A stretch of 38,492 nucleotides of DNA from an uncultured Lachnospiraceae bacterium (GCA_910579615.1 CAJTUA010000002.1:1-38492), one strand, 5' to 3'. Shown: positions 14,345-23,027, counted from the first letter of the stretch. The notes: generated by a model from the sequence alone, not told the origin. Program-made: numbers and translations.

Positions 14345-16591
14345 TTGAAAACAAAAAAGGTATTATTGTTTTTCATGGTTTTGGCGTTGTTTTGTGGGTG
14401 TGGGAATGGCAAGAGTGGGGAAAAGGAAATTGAATTTGACCGCTCATCTTATGAAAGGGCGGACTTTCAGGCGATTTCTATACAGGAAGGGATTGAAGCG
14501 TTTGCATTAAATGGGGATGGGATGATTTTTTGCAGCGGCGCGGATGCAAAATTATATGTGTACGCAAAAGACGGAGGAGGTAAAGAAGAGATTCCGTCTT
14601 CTTCTTTTTATGGGAATATCTGTGTGGATGGTAAAAATGTTTATGCGTATGATTATGACCAGTCGGCTATTGTTCAGTTGACGGATAATGGGGAGGTTTC
14701 ATCGGAAAGTGTAAGAGTGGTTCAGAATTCCATATCCCTCCATACCATCCGGAACATGGTTGCGGCAGACGGGAAAATATATGTGCTTGCCATCCCCTTT
14801 ACGGCGGACAATACAGAAACTCTTTTTATGTTCGGTGCACAGGAATTTGAGGATTACGGGGAGCAGGTGTATTGCATTGATGCGCAGAGTGGGGAACATA
14901 GCATACTTGACCTTGCGCATATCACGGCAGAATACCGTTCAGAGGACGGCAGGTTGTTTTTTTATGGCTGGAAAGAGGATAAGTATTACCTTTATGAATA
15001 CGATGCAGAGAAAGAAAAAGTATCACAAAAACTTAACTTTGCTGACATGGGAAACTTGCTGAATATCGTAGTGGAGGGCGGCTATCTTTTTGGAATAAAT
15101 CCGTCCGATGGCTTAGTCAGCATTGACCTTGCGACCGGGGAGAAGCTGAAATGGGCATCCGGCGTGTACGCGATATTTGGGAATGATTTGCAGTTTTACC
15201 AGGGGAATCTTTTTGTGCGCAATATGGCAGAATCGCAGAAGATACTGCAAGTGCTTGCCGTGGATAAAGAGGGGAAGATTGCGGAGACCGTCCGGGATTC
15301 CAACATTGTTGTGGCGGATGGGACGGATGGCGATGGGCATAGTACAGGCGGAACGGGGCATGACGGGCAGGAAGTGAGCGGAAACGATACCACCCCACAG
15401 CCAACGAAGCGACCGAAACGGAATGAGACGATTGGCGTGAGTACAGGTGGAAATCTTTTGTGGAGTGCGGATGAAGTCCGGCATAAAAGCGGGATGAAAA
15501 CAAGGGTGATTGAGCAGAGTTTCGATTTGGAGGCTATCATTGCGGACCTGATGGCAGGAAATCCGGATGTTGATATCTATGTATTTCCGCATGGATGGGC
15601 GCTGACACCGCGTGTGAAAGAAATGGGACTTTATGTGCCTTTGGGGGATTCGGAAATTATTCGTGATTATATTGGGAAATGTTTTGGATATGTACAGAAC
15701 GCCGCAACAAGCAAAGATGGGAATATTTGGATGATTCCGGTGTATGAGTCCTGCGAAGCGACATGGTATATCCCGGAAAATATGCAGAGATTTCACATCA
15801 CACCGGAAGAATTAACGATGTTTGACAGCTATATGGCGGTATTGGAGCGGCTTCGGGATGAAGTAGGAAAATACCGGTATTATAATAATGCGGCAACTTT
15901 TTTGGTACAGTGTGATTCACACTATGATGTGAATTACAATAATTATGAAACGGGCGAGGTTAACTTTAATACGGAACTTTACCGACATATTTCGGATGTC
16001 TTGTGGACTGGTTGGGAACGCCATGGGTCAGAGGAGGCGAACCACCCGTTATTTTTTAAAGTGTTGCAGCAGACAAAGGATGAGGTGGTGACCCTGGGAG
16101 AGACACCGGATTTTGACCGGGAATTTGTGATTTTTAAAACAATCAGCATCAACCAACATCTAACAGGAACAAGAATCGGGTCAAATAAATTCAAGGAATT
16201 GCTGCAAGGATGGCGGGTTGTACCGTTCCCGAAACTACAGTCCGATATAGAAAAAGAAACGATTGCGTTGACATATGCATTCGTGAATCCGTACAGCAAA
16301 CAACCGGATGCCGCAATAGAATATCTGGAAGTGCTCTTGGAAAACCAGACGGATGTCACAACACAGCCGATGTTTTTGCGGGAAGACATGGAATATTATG
16401 AGCAATATTACGATACTTCCGTTTTGGCATTTCAAGACCTTTATGAGATTTTCAAAAATGCGGATGTATTTTATGGACATTCGTGGGATTTGTCGGATGA
16501 TTATATCACGGAGTACCAACAAGGATTGATTGACTTGGATGGAGCAATTGAACGCAGGCAGAAGCAGGCAGTGACCGGATTGTATGAGTGA
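14345..16591 (+). CDS. Lipoprotein: beta-propeller fused to ABC solute-binding domain, paralogue 3
   Basis: 748 residues, third tandem copy. The signal peptide, lipobox (C19) and propeller half are nearly identical to paralogue 2; divergence begins after the PTKRPKR linker (about 375), in the solute-binding half, which still keeps LMAGNPDVDIY, GNIWMIPVYESC, WYIPENMQRF and QGWRVVPFPK. TTG 14345 is chosen because GGAGGAGG lies 8 bases before it. The gene ends 28 bp before the promoter of the permease genes. Three receptors for one permease pair suggests several related ligands. Function beyond extracellular binding is inferred. Confidence 0.7.
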   Translation: MKTKKVLLFFMVLALFCGCGNGKSGEKEIEFDRSSYERADFQAISIQEGIEAFALNGDGMIFCSGADAKLYVYAKDGGGKEEIPSSSFYGNICVDGKNVYAYDYDQSAIVQLTDNGEVSSESVRVVQNSISLHTIRNMVAADGKIYVLAIPFTADNTETLFMFGAQEFEDYGEQVYCIDAQSGEHSILDLAHITAEYRSEDGRLFFYGWKEDKYYLYEYDAEKEKVSQKLNFADMGNLLNIVVEGGYLFGINPSDGLVSIDLATGEKLKWASGVYAIFGNDLQFYQGNLFVRNMAESQKILQVLAVDKEGKIAETVRDSNIVVADGTDGDGHSTGGTGHDGQEVSGNDTTPQPTKRPKRNETIGVSTGGNLLWSADEVRHKSGMKTRVIEQSFDLEAIIADLMAGNPDVDIYVFPHGWALTPRVKEMGLYVPLGDSEIIRDYIGKCFGYVQNAATSKDGNIWMIPVYESCEATWYIPENMQRFHITPEELTMFDSYMAVLERLRDEVGKYRYYNNAATFLVQCDSHYDVNYNNYETGEVNFNTELYRHISDVLWTGWERHGSEEANHPLFFKVLQQTKDEVVTLGETPDFDREFVIFKTISINQHLTGTRIGSNKFKELLQGWRVVPFPKLQSDIEKETIALTYAFVNPYSKQPDAAIEYLEVLLENQTDVTTQPMFLREDMEYYEQYYDTSVLAFQDLYEIFKNADVFYGHSWDLSDDYITEYQQGLIDLDGAIERRQKQAVTGLYE

Positions 16592-16618
16592 GTAGGAATG
16601 AAATAATCAGAAAAATAC

Positions 16619-16647
16619 TATACAAAGACTGAAAATTTTGTTACAAT
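16619..16647 (+). promoter_or_regulatory. Promoter of the ABC permease genes, matching the lipoprotein promoter
   Basis: TATACA (16619-16624), 17-base spacer with GACTGAAAATTTTG, TACAAT (16642-16647). Hexamers, spacing and 11 of 17 spacer bases match the promoter at 8975-9003. Its leader to the permease start is about 125 bases. Confidence 0.6.
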
Positions 16648-16778
16648 ATATAAGAAATAAAATTTTTGGACAAATATGGAAATGGCAAAGCGATACGGGA
16701 ATATGGGAACGCCAAAGCGTCATCACGGGAAAGCCATGGCATATGCGGCATGGAGACAGGGAAAGAAGGGAACATGGA

Positions 16779-17630
16779 ATGAAGCAGAAAATGAAAAAAC
16801 ACAACAAAATCATATTGCTCACAGCATTGCCGGGGCTTGCGATGTTCCTATTTTTCATCATCCTGCCCTTTTTGACAAGTGCGCGCTACAGCCTGCTCAA
16901 CGATGTTTACCACAAGGAATTCATCGGGTTTGGCAATTTCGGGAATGTTATCCGGAATTCGCGCTTCCGTCTGGCGTTTGTCAATTCCTTCCGTTTTGCC
17001 GTGGTTGGGGTGGCGTTGCTGCTGCTTGTCGCAACTGCCTTGGCGCTTGCAATCCACCGCCTGAAACGGCGCACGGGGCTGCTGCGTGTGCTCCTGGCAA
17101 TGCCGGTGCTTGTGCCGACGGCGGGGATTGTGCTGGCATGGCATAAGGTTTTCCGGCAGATGTATTATTATGACCTGATGCGCAGCCCGGTTTTGGGGGA
17201 TTTCTGGTATGTCCTTCCGATTTATCTGATTTATCTCTGGAAATATTCCGGGCTTTGTATGCTCGTGCTCTTGGCGGCGCTTGACCGGATTCCGGATGAT
17301 TTTTATGAGGCGGCTAAGCTGGACGGGGCATCACGCGGCGTGTGCATACGGCGGATTTCCCTGCCCCTGATGCGTCCAAATCTCCTGCTTGTGCTGATGT
17401 ATGCGTTTATGAGCTCGCTGAAAATCTTTAAGGAAAGCTACCTATATTATGGGGAGACAAAATATCCGGAAGATATTGCGTACACGCTCCAGTATTATAT
17501 GAATAACCAGTTTTTGAAAATGAACTATCCGACACTCGCGGTGGCGACGATTCTTTTTACGGCGGTGATTGCGCTGATTGTCTTTGTGCTTTACCGCGCG
17601 GAGGGGAGATTTTCGGAGGTTTTGGACTGA
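16779..17630 (+). CDS. ABC transporter permease, CUT1 (MalF/UgpA-like)
   Basis: 283-residue inner-membrane permease with about six transmembrane helices and a canonical EAA coupling loop (FYEAAKLDGASRG followed by RRISLPLMRP, about residues 174-200) that contacts the ATPase. It forms the channel with the next permease, taking ligand from the upstream lipoproteins. The frame is open from 16638, but GAAGGG at 16765-16770 points to ATG 16779, which starts MKQKMKKHNK before the first helix. No ATPase gene is nearby; CUT1 systems in Firmicutes often share an MsmX-type ATPase encoded elsewhere. Confidence 0.85.
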   Translation: MKQKMKKHNKIILLTALPGLAMFLFFIILPFLTSARYSLLNDVYHKEFIGFGNFGNVIRNSRFRLAFVNSFRFAVVGVALLLLVATALALAIHRLKRRTGLLRVLLAMPVLVPTAGIVLAWHKVFRQMYYYDLMRSPVLGDFWYVLPIYLIYLWKYSGLCMLVLLAALDRIPDDFYEAAKLDGASRGVCIRRISLPLMRPNLLLVLMYAFMSSLKIFKESYLYYGETKYPEDIAYTLQYYMNNQFLKMNYPTLAVATILFTAVIALIVFVLYRAEGRFSEVLD

Positions 17631-17818
17631 TACTGCCCGTGCCACGGGGGAGCCTTTGCGGGCGCACCGGGCAGAGGAATGTGTTTCCGGATTTGATATT
17701 GCCCATGCCATAAGGAAAGTTTCTGGAAGAAAGGGAAGTTCCCGGAAGAAACGAGGGCGGATAAAGGTCTGTCTGGCGAGGCGTTTATAGGAAAAGATGA
17801 GCTGTTGGGAGGGAAGAT

Positions 17819-18595
17819 ATGGCATCGAAACGAGCAAAAAGTGATTATGTGATACGGGGGATTCTTTATCTGGTGGCTGCAGTCTTTGCGCTTCCTGCGG
17901 TCTATGTGATATTTTCTTCCTTCTGGACGGAGGGGGGCTTTGGGCTTGGTCAGTACCAAAGGCTGTTCCGTGATTACCCTTCCTACCTTGTGGCGCTGCG
18001 CAATTCCTTTTTTTATGCGGTGGTGATAACGGCGGGCGGGCTGCTTTTGTCCGTGCCGGTTGCCTATTTGTTCGCGAAGGTGCGCTTCCGGGGGCGCAAT
18101 TCACTCTTTTTTATCTATATTGTCATTATGATGCTGCCCGCACAGTCCACCATCCTTGGGCAGTACCTTCTGATGCAGTCGCTTGGGTGGATTGACACGA
18201 GGCAGGCGCTCTATCTGCCGTTGATGCTTTCACCGCTTACCGTGTTTTTGCTGCGGCAGAACCTGAAACTGATTTCCGCCGAGCTGATTGACGCGACGCG
18301 GCTTGAGACCAATTCGTTTTTTGTGCTTTTGCTGCGCATTGTGCTTCCGCAGATAAAAGGGACAATCGCCGCCGCCGGGGTGCTGCTGTTCTGCGAAAGT
18401 TGGAATATCATTGAACAGGCAATGATTCTTTTGCCGAGGAATGAGGAAATCAAGCCGCTTTCCGTGATGATGGGGCGTTATCCGGAGGAACTGCGCGCGG
18501 CGTGCGCGGCAGTTTATCTCGCACCGGTCGGGGTGATTTTGCTGGTATTTGCGCTCAGGAGCTTGGGTGGGGGCAAAAGGGCAGGGGAGCGTTGA
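17819..18595 (+). CDS. ABC transporter permease, CUT1 (MalG/UgpE-like)
   Basis: 258-residue permease with about six membrane helices, partner of the preceding one, 188 bases downstream and preceded by GGGAGGG. The EAA loop is recognisable (SAELIDATRLETNSF then LRIVLPQIKG) but has ATRLET where the family usually has AA-x2-DG-A, so the ATPase contact is atypical. Length is slightly short for the family. A terminator follows at 18667-18727, closing the locus. The 188-base spacer contains no convincing gene. Confidence 0.82.
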   Translation: MASKRAKSDYVIRGILYLVAAVFALPAVYVIFSSFWTEGGFGLGQYQRLFRDYPSYLVALRNSFFYAVVITAGGLLLSVPVAYLFAKVRFRGRNSLFFIYIVIMMLPAQSTILGQYLLMQSLGWIDTRQALYLPLMLSPLTVFLLRQNLKLISAELIDATRLETNSFFVLLLRIVLPQIKGTIAAAGVLLFCESWNIIEQAMILLPRNEEIKPLSVMMGRYPEELRAACAAVYLAPVGVILLVFALRSLGGGKRAGER

Positions 18596-18666
18596 AGCGG
18601 GAAGACATAGTTCAAACAGAAAAGTATTATATAAGGAAGAAACAGGCTCACAATACCATTCATGGG

Positions 18667-18727
18667 AGAAGTCTCTCCGGCATCAGGGCGGAAACATAGC
18701 GCATTTTGGTGGGAGGGCTTCTTTTTT
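18667..18727 (+). terminator. Terminator at the end of the ABC locus
   Basis: AGAAGTCTCTCC (18667-18678) pairs with GGGAGGGCTTCT (18711-18722), allowing wobbles and one mismatch, and is followed by six T residues. The loop is long (about 32 bases). Confidence 0.55.
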
Positions 18728-18878
18728 GTTCCATTCTGTGATGTAATGTGATAAAATGTCTGCAGAATGTTTGGATTGCTCGTGTGGAGGATAATTGATT
18801 CTGGAAAGAAGAAGTGTGGGCAGAAAAACATTGAAGTATGGAAGGATTCACATCGGCACCATGGAATGGAGGAAAAAA

Positions 18879-19670
18879 ATGGAAGGAAAGACGAGAAATA
18901 AGGGAATGACAAGTGAAAGTAATATAGAGAAGGCAACTGCCGTCAAAGCAGCCAAAAAGAAAACAACCGCCGCCAAAGCAACCAAAAAGAAAACAACCGC
19001 CGCCACCACAAAGAAAACCCCCAAAAACAAATCCCTCACCCGCCAGAAATCCCTCGCCCTTGCCATCATTGAGCGCCTCAAACAAGAATACCCGGATTCC
19101 GACTGCACCCTCGACTACAACGAGGCGTGGAAACTCCTCGTCAGCGTGCGGCTTGCGGCGCAGTGCACGGATGCGCGCGTCAATGTGGTCGTGCAGGGAT
19201 TGTACAGGAAATTTCCGGATGTGGCGGCGCTTGCGGCAGCCCCGGTTGGGGAAATTGAAGAAATTGTCCGGCCGTGCGGGCTCGGCCACAGCAAGGCACG
19301 GGATATCAGCGCCTGTATGAAGGTTCTTCTAGAAAAATATGGGGGAAATGTGCCGGGGGATTTCAATGCCCTTCTCGCCCTGCCGGGGGTCGGGCGCAAG
19401 AGCGCAAACCTTATCATGGGGGATGTCTTCAAAAAGCCTGCGATTGTGACAGACACACACTGCATCCGCCTGGTCAACCGTATGGGGTTGGTGGACGGCA
19501 TAAAGGAGCCGAAAAAAGTCGAGATGGAGCTGTGGAAAATCATTCCTCCGGAAGAAGGAAATGATTTTTGCCACCGTCTCGTGGACCATGGGCGGGCGGT
19601 TTGCACGGCAAGAACAAATCCTTACTGTGACAAATGCTGTCTGAGTGACATCTGTGCAAAACGGATTTGA
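18879..19670 (+). CDS. nth: Endonuclease III (DNA glycosylase/AP lyase) with basic N-terminal tail
   Basis: 263 residues. Base-excision-repair enzyme that removes oxidised pyrimidines and nicks abasic sites. The helix-hairpin-helix LPGVGRKSAN carries the catalytic K174, with D192 in VTDTHC 18 residues on, as in E. coli Nth. A C-terminal iron-sulphur motif follows with spacing C-x7-C-x2-C-x5-C; the first gap is usually x6. The first about 55 residues are low-complexity Lys/Ala/Thr (AAKKKTTAAKATKKKTT), like a histone H1 tail, and absent from standard Nth. GGAGG at 18868-18872 supports ATG 18879; a TTG at 18795 with its own GGAGG would add 28 residues. Confidence 0.88.
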   Translation: MEGKTRNKGMTSESNIEKATAVKAAKKKTTAAKATKKKTTAATTKKTPKNKSLTRQKSLALAIIERLKQEYPDSDCTLDYNEAWKLLVSVRLAAQCTDARVNVVVQGLYRKFPDVAALAAAPVGEIEEIVRPCGLGHSKARDISACMKVLLEKYGGNVPGDFNALLALPGVGRKSANLIMGDVFKKPAIVTDTHCIRLVNRMGLVDGIKEPKKVEMELWKIIPPEEGNDFCHRLVDHGRAVCTARTNPYCDKCCLSDICAKRI

Positions 19671-19843
19671 TTTTCATAGTTTTTTGGCAGTCCGCATATC
19701 TATCAGAGGGGATTTATCCGAAGAAGATAGTATAATTCTCTGCAAATCGGGAAAAGTAAAATATCAGTGCAATAGAGTGAAAATTGTTCAAAATTATAGA
19801 AAAACAGAAGAAAAGAAAATGAAAAATGACGAATGTAGGGGTT

Positions 19844-19860
19844 TGCAAAAACGTTTTCGA
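19844..19860. promoter_or_regulatory. Candidate LacI/CcpA-type operator upstream of glgC
   Basis: TGCAAAAACGTTTTCGA contains the perfect palindrome AAAACGTTTT (19848-19857), resembling cre/MalR-like sites. It lies about 90 bases before the glgC -10. The remainder of the gap 19671-20068 is AT-rich with no credible gene. Confidence 0.3.
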
Positions 19861-19941
19861 AGCAATTTGCGGAATATTCCACAAAAAAAGTTTGTTAAAT
19901 CTGAAAAATATATTGATTTTGCTTCCTTTTTTTTTATTTTG

Positions 19942-19950
19942 TGGTATAAT
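19942..19950 (+). promoter_or_regulatory. Extended -10 promoter of glgC
   Basis: TGGTATAAT (19942-19950) is a perfect extended -10; no good -35 is found at 17 bases. Transcription would start near 19957, leaving a leader of about 110 bases before glgC. Confidence 0.6.
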
Positions 19951-20068
19951 ATAGATGGATATTATAAACGACATGGATTATATTGTATCTGCACATGCCC
20001 CAATGATGCATATATGGTATATTCGGGTGGCGTGATATCAAGTATAAAATGCGACAAGAGGTGATAGC

Positions 20069-21343
20069 GTGATTAAGAAAGAAATGATCGCCATGCTTTT
20101 AGCAGGCGGACAAGGCTCCAGACTCGGTGTTTTGACATCAAGCATCGCAAAGCCTGCAGTGGCCTTCGGCGGTAAATACCGGATTATCGATTTTCCGCTG
20201 AGCAATTGTATTAACTCTGGTGTGGACACCGTAGGTGTTCTGACACAGTATCAGCCATTAAGATTAAATACGCATATTGGGATTGGTATTCCGTGGGATT
20301 TGGACCGAAACATCGGTGGTGTTTCCATCCTCCCGCCATATGAAAAGAGTACAAATGCCGAGTGGTATACCGGTACGGCGAATGCCATCTACCAGAATTT
20401 GAAGTACATGGAATACTACAACCCGGAATATGTGCTGATTCTTGGCGGCGACCATATTTACAAGATGGATTACGAGGTGATGCTTGATTTCCATAAGGCA
20501 AACAAAGCGGATATCACGATTGCGACATTGCCGGTTCCGATGGAGGAAGCGAGCCGTTTCGGCGTTGTGATTACGGACGAGAACAAGCGCATCCTCGAGT
20601 TTGAGGAGAAGCCGCCGAAGCCAAGGAGCAATCTGGCATCGATGGGTATCTACATCTTTACGTGGAAGGTGCTGCGTCAGGCGCTCATCGACCTTTCCGA
20701 GCAGCCAGGATGTGACTTCGGAAAGCATATTATTCCGTATTGCCATGGCAATGGGAACCGTGTCTTCGCTTACGAATACAACGGCTACTGGAAGGATGTC
20801 GGAACCCTGCAGTCTTATTGGGAATCCAATATGGAGCTCATCGACATTGTGCCGGAGTTCAATCTCTATGAGGAGTTCTGGAAGATTTATACAAAGAGCG
20901 ATGTCATCCCGCCGCAGTACATAGCGGAGGATGCTGTGATTGAGCGCTGTATTATCGGTGAGGGCACTGAGATTTACGGTAAGGTTTACAATTCCGTCAT
21001 CGGTGCGGGCGTAACGATTGGCAAGGGTGCAATCGTGCGTGATTCCATCATCATGAAGAACACTGAAATTGGCGAGAACACAACGGTCAACAAGGCGATT
21101 ATTGCAGAAAACTGTGTGATTGGGTTTGAGTGCGAGCTCGGTATCGGTGAGATTGTGCCGAATGTGAAGTTCCCGAAGATTTACACGGATGGTTTGGTGA
21201 CCATCGGCGAGGATTCGGTTGTACCAAACAATGTAAAGATTGGGAAGAACACCGCGATTTCCGGAGGCACGACCTTAGATGATTATCCGAGCGGTATCTT
21301 AAAGAGTGGTGAAAGTATTATTAAGGCAGGTGACTTGAAATGA
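20069..21343 (+). CDS. glgC: Glucose-1-phosphate adenylyltransferase, catalytic subunit
   Basis: 424-residue ADP-glucose pyrophosphorylase, first committed step of glycogen synthesis (glucose-1-P + ATP to ADP-glucose). The nucleotide loop LLAGGQGSRLG, the AKPAVAFGGKYR segment, GGDHIYKMDY, FEEKP and a C-terminal left-handed beta-helix with hexapeptide repeats are all present. The start is GTG at 20069 with AAGAGGTG before it. It overlaps glgD by 4 bases, so the two subunits are coupled. Length is typical of the Bacillus/Clostridium form. Confidence 0.95.
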   Translation: MIKKEMIAMLLAGGQGSRLGVLTSSIAKPAVAFGGKYRIIDFPLSNCINSGVDTVGVLTQYQPLRLNTHIGIGIPWDLDRNIGGVSILPPYEKSTNAEWYTGTANAIYQNLKYMEYYNPEYVLILGGDHIYKMDYEVMLDFHKANKADITIATLPVPMEEASRFGVVITDENKRILEFEEKPPKPRSNLASMGIYIFTWKVLRQALIDLSEQPGCDFGKHIIPYCHGNGNRVFAYEYNGYWKDVGTLQSYWESNMELIDIVPEFNLYEEFWKIYTKSDVIPPQYIAEDAVIERCIIGEGTEIYGKVYNSVIGAGVTIGKGAIVRDSIIMKNTEIGENTTVNKAIIAENCVIGFECELGIGEIVPNVKFPKIYTDGLVTIGEDSVVPNNVKIGKNTAISGGTTLDDYPSGILKSGESIIKAGDLK

Positions 21344-22461
21344 GAGCGATAGGAATTATTTTAGCCGGCGGCAACTCCAGTCGGATGCGTGAACTGTCGA
21401 ACAAGCGCGCGATTGCGGCGATGCCTGTTGCCGGCAGCTACAGGGGGATTGACTTCGTTTTAAGTAATATGTCGAACTCCCATATTCAGAAGGTAGCGGT
21501 GCTGACCCAGTATAATTCCCGCTCCTTAAACGAGCACCTGAGCTCGTCGAAATGGTGGGATTTCGGAAGAAAACAGGGCGGATTATATGTTTTCAACCCG
21601 ACGATTACGGCGGACAACGGCTTCTGGTACAGGGGCACGGCGGACGCGATTGCGCAGAACCTCACATTCCTGCGCAACAGCCATGAACCGTATGTTGTCA
21701 TTGCATCCGGTGATGGCGTTTACAAGTTGGATTATAACAAGCTGTTGGAGTACCATATCGAGAAAAAGGCAGACATTACCATCGTGACAAAGGCGATGGA
21801 GAATGATGAGGACTGCACGCGTTTCGGTGTGGTACAGACGGATGAGGACGGGCGCATCACGAGGTTCCAGGAGAAGCCGCTTGTGGTTGCTTCCAACCTG
21901 ATTTCGACCGGTGTTTACGTTATCCGCAGAAGACAGCTGATTGAGATGATTGAGAAGGCGATGGAGGAAGACCGCACCGATTTTGTAAAGGATGTACTTG
22001 TCCGTTACATTGATTTGAAACGGATTTATTCCTACGAGATGACGGACTACTGGAGCAACATTGCGAGTGTGGAATCCTACTATAAGACGAACATGGATTT
22101 TCTTAAGAAGGATATCCGTGACTATTTCTTCAAGCAGTATCCGGATGTATATTCCAAGATTGACGACCTTCCGCCGGCAAAATACAATCCGGGCGCCGTG
22201 GTAAAGAACAGCCTTGTATCAAGCGGCTGTATCATCAACGGTGTCGTGCAGAATTCCGTGCTGTTTAAAGAGGTATATGTCGGCAACAACTGTACGATTA
22301 AGAACTCGATTATTCTGAATGATGTCCATATCGGGGACAACACCTACATCGAGAACTGTATCGTGGAGAGCCGTGACACCATCCGGGCGAACACGACCCA
22401 TATCGGTGAAAACGGGGAGATTAAGATTGTTGTTGAGAAAAATGAGAGGTATGGCTTCTGA
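21340..22461 (+). CDS. glgD: Glucose-1-phosphate adenylyltransferase, GlgD regulatory subunit
   Basis: 373-residue partner of GlgC. It keeps the nucleotidyltransferase fold (LAGGNSSRM, SGDGVYKLDY, FQEKP) and a shortened beta-helix, but the conserved Lys of GlgC's GGKYR is Ser here (AGSYRG), consistent with the largely non-catalytic GlgD subunits that boost GlgC activity in Firmicutes. It starts at the ATGA overlapping the glgC stop. No further glycogen genes follow in this window. Confidence 0.93.
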   Translation: MRAIGIILAGGNSSRMRELSNKRAIAAMPVAGSYRGIDFVLSNMSNSHIQKVAVLTQYNSRSLNEHLSSSKWWDFGRKQGGLYVFNPTITADNGFWYRGTADAIAQNLTFLRNSHEPYVVIASGDGVYKLDYNKLLEYHIEKKADITIVTKAMENDEDCTRFGVVQTDEDGRITRFQEKPLVVASNLISTGVYVIRRRQLIEMIEKAMEEDRTDFVKDVLVRYIDLKRIYSYEMTDYWSNIASVESYYKTNMDFLKKDIRDYFFKQYPDVYSKIDDLPPAKYNPGAVVKNSLVSSGCIINGVVQNSVLFKEVYVGNNCTIKNSIILNDVHIGDNTYIENCIVESRDTIRANTTHIGENGEIKIVVEKNERYGF

Positions 22462-22622
22462 TAGGGGCTGCCGTTAAAAAATTTGTTTCCATTGTTCCAT
22501 AGTGAAGTACCGTGGGGGAATGCCTGCGGTATATACGGATATATAATTTGAAAAAAGATTCTCAGAGTCCGGTGCCCTATCATGCCGGGTTCTGGGGAAG
22601 GTTTCAAGGAGGATACATAACG

Positions 22623-22904
22623 ATGCAGATAACAGATGTGCGTGTACGCAAGGTTACCAAGGAAGGAAAGATGAAGGCGATTGTTTCCATTACGCTGGAC
22701 GATGAATTTGTGGTACACGATATCAAAGTCATCGAGGGGGAAAAAGGACTTTTTATTGCAATGCCGAGCCGCAAGGCGGGGGACGGGGAGTACCGTGACA
22801 TTGCACATCCAATCAATTCCGTGACCCGCGACCGGATTCAGAAGGTGATTCTGGACAGCTATGCACAGGCGCTTACGCAGGAGGAGCCGGAGAGCGAGGA
22901 ATAG
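22623..22904 (+). CDS. spoVG: SpoVG family regulator
   Basis: 93-residue small RNA/DNA-binding regulator, in Firmicutes linked to septation and sporulation. The MQITDVRVRK start, DDEFVVHDIKVIEG and GEYRDIAHPI motifs are diagnostic. AAGGAGG at 22607-22613 precedes ATG 22623; in-frame upstream codons from 22512 lack a ribosome site. The tail ends in an acidic EEPESEE. It has its own terminator and lies 160 bases after glgD; no clear promoter was identified in that gap. Confidence 0.93.
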   Translation: MQITDVRVRKVTKEGKMKAIVSITLDDEFVVHDIKVIEGEKGLFIAMPSRKAGDGEYRDIAHPINSVTRDRIQKVILDSYAQALTQEEPESEE

Positions 22905-22928
22905 GGATAAAATATAGTAAAAAAGGGG

Positions 22929-22962
22929 CAAGCCGTGGTGTTGGGACTGCGGCTTGGTTTTT
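22929..22962 (+). terminator. Terminator after spoVG
   Basis: CAAGCCG (22929-22935) pairs with CGGCTTG (22950-22956), followed by GTTTTT. Confidence 0.6.
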
Positions 22963-23027
22963 GGCACACGGACACACCCGGCCAACCCGGGGCAAAAAAT
23001 ATAAATTGTGAAAAAATGAAAAAACAG

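Noticed and set aside
19645..20064. 139-codon plus-strand frame between nth and glgC
   Set aside because: It starts inside nth, has no ribosome site, contains low-complexity Lys/Phe runs and spans the glgC promoter.
22501..22560. A sigma-H-like promoter before spoVG (GGGGAAT context) and a TATAAT at 22542-22547
   Set aside because: No acceptable upstream box at the right spacing was found for either, so no promoter is called.
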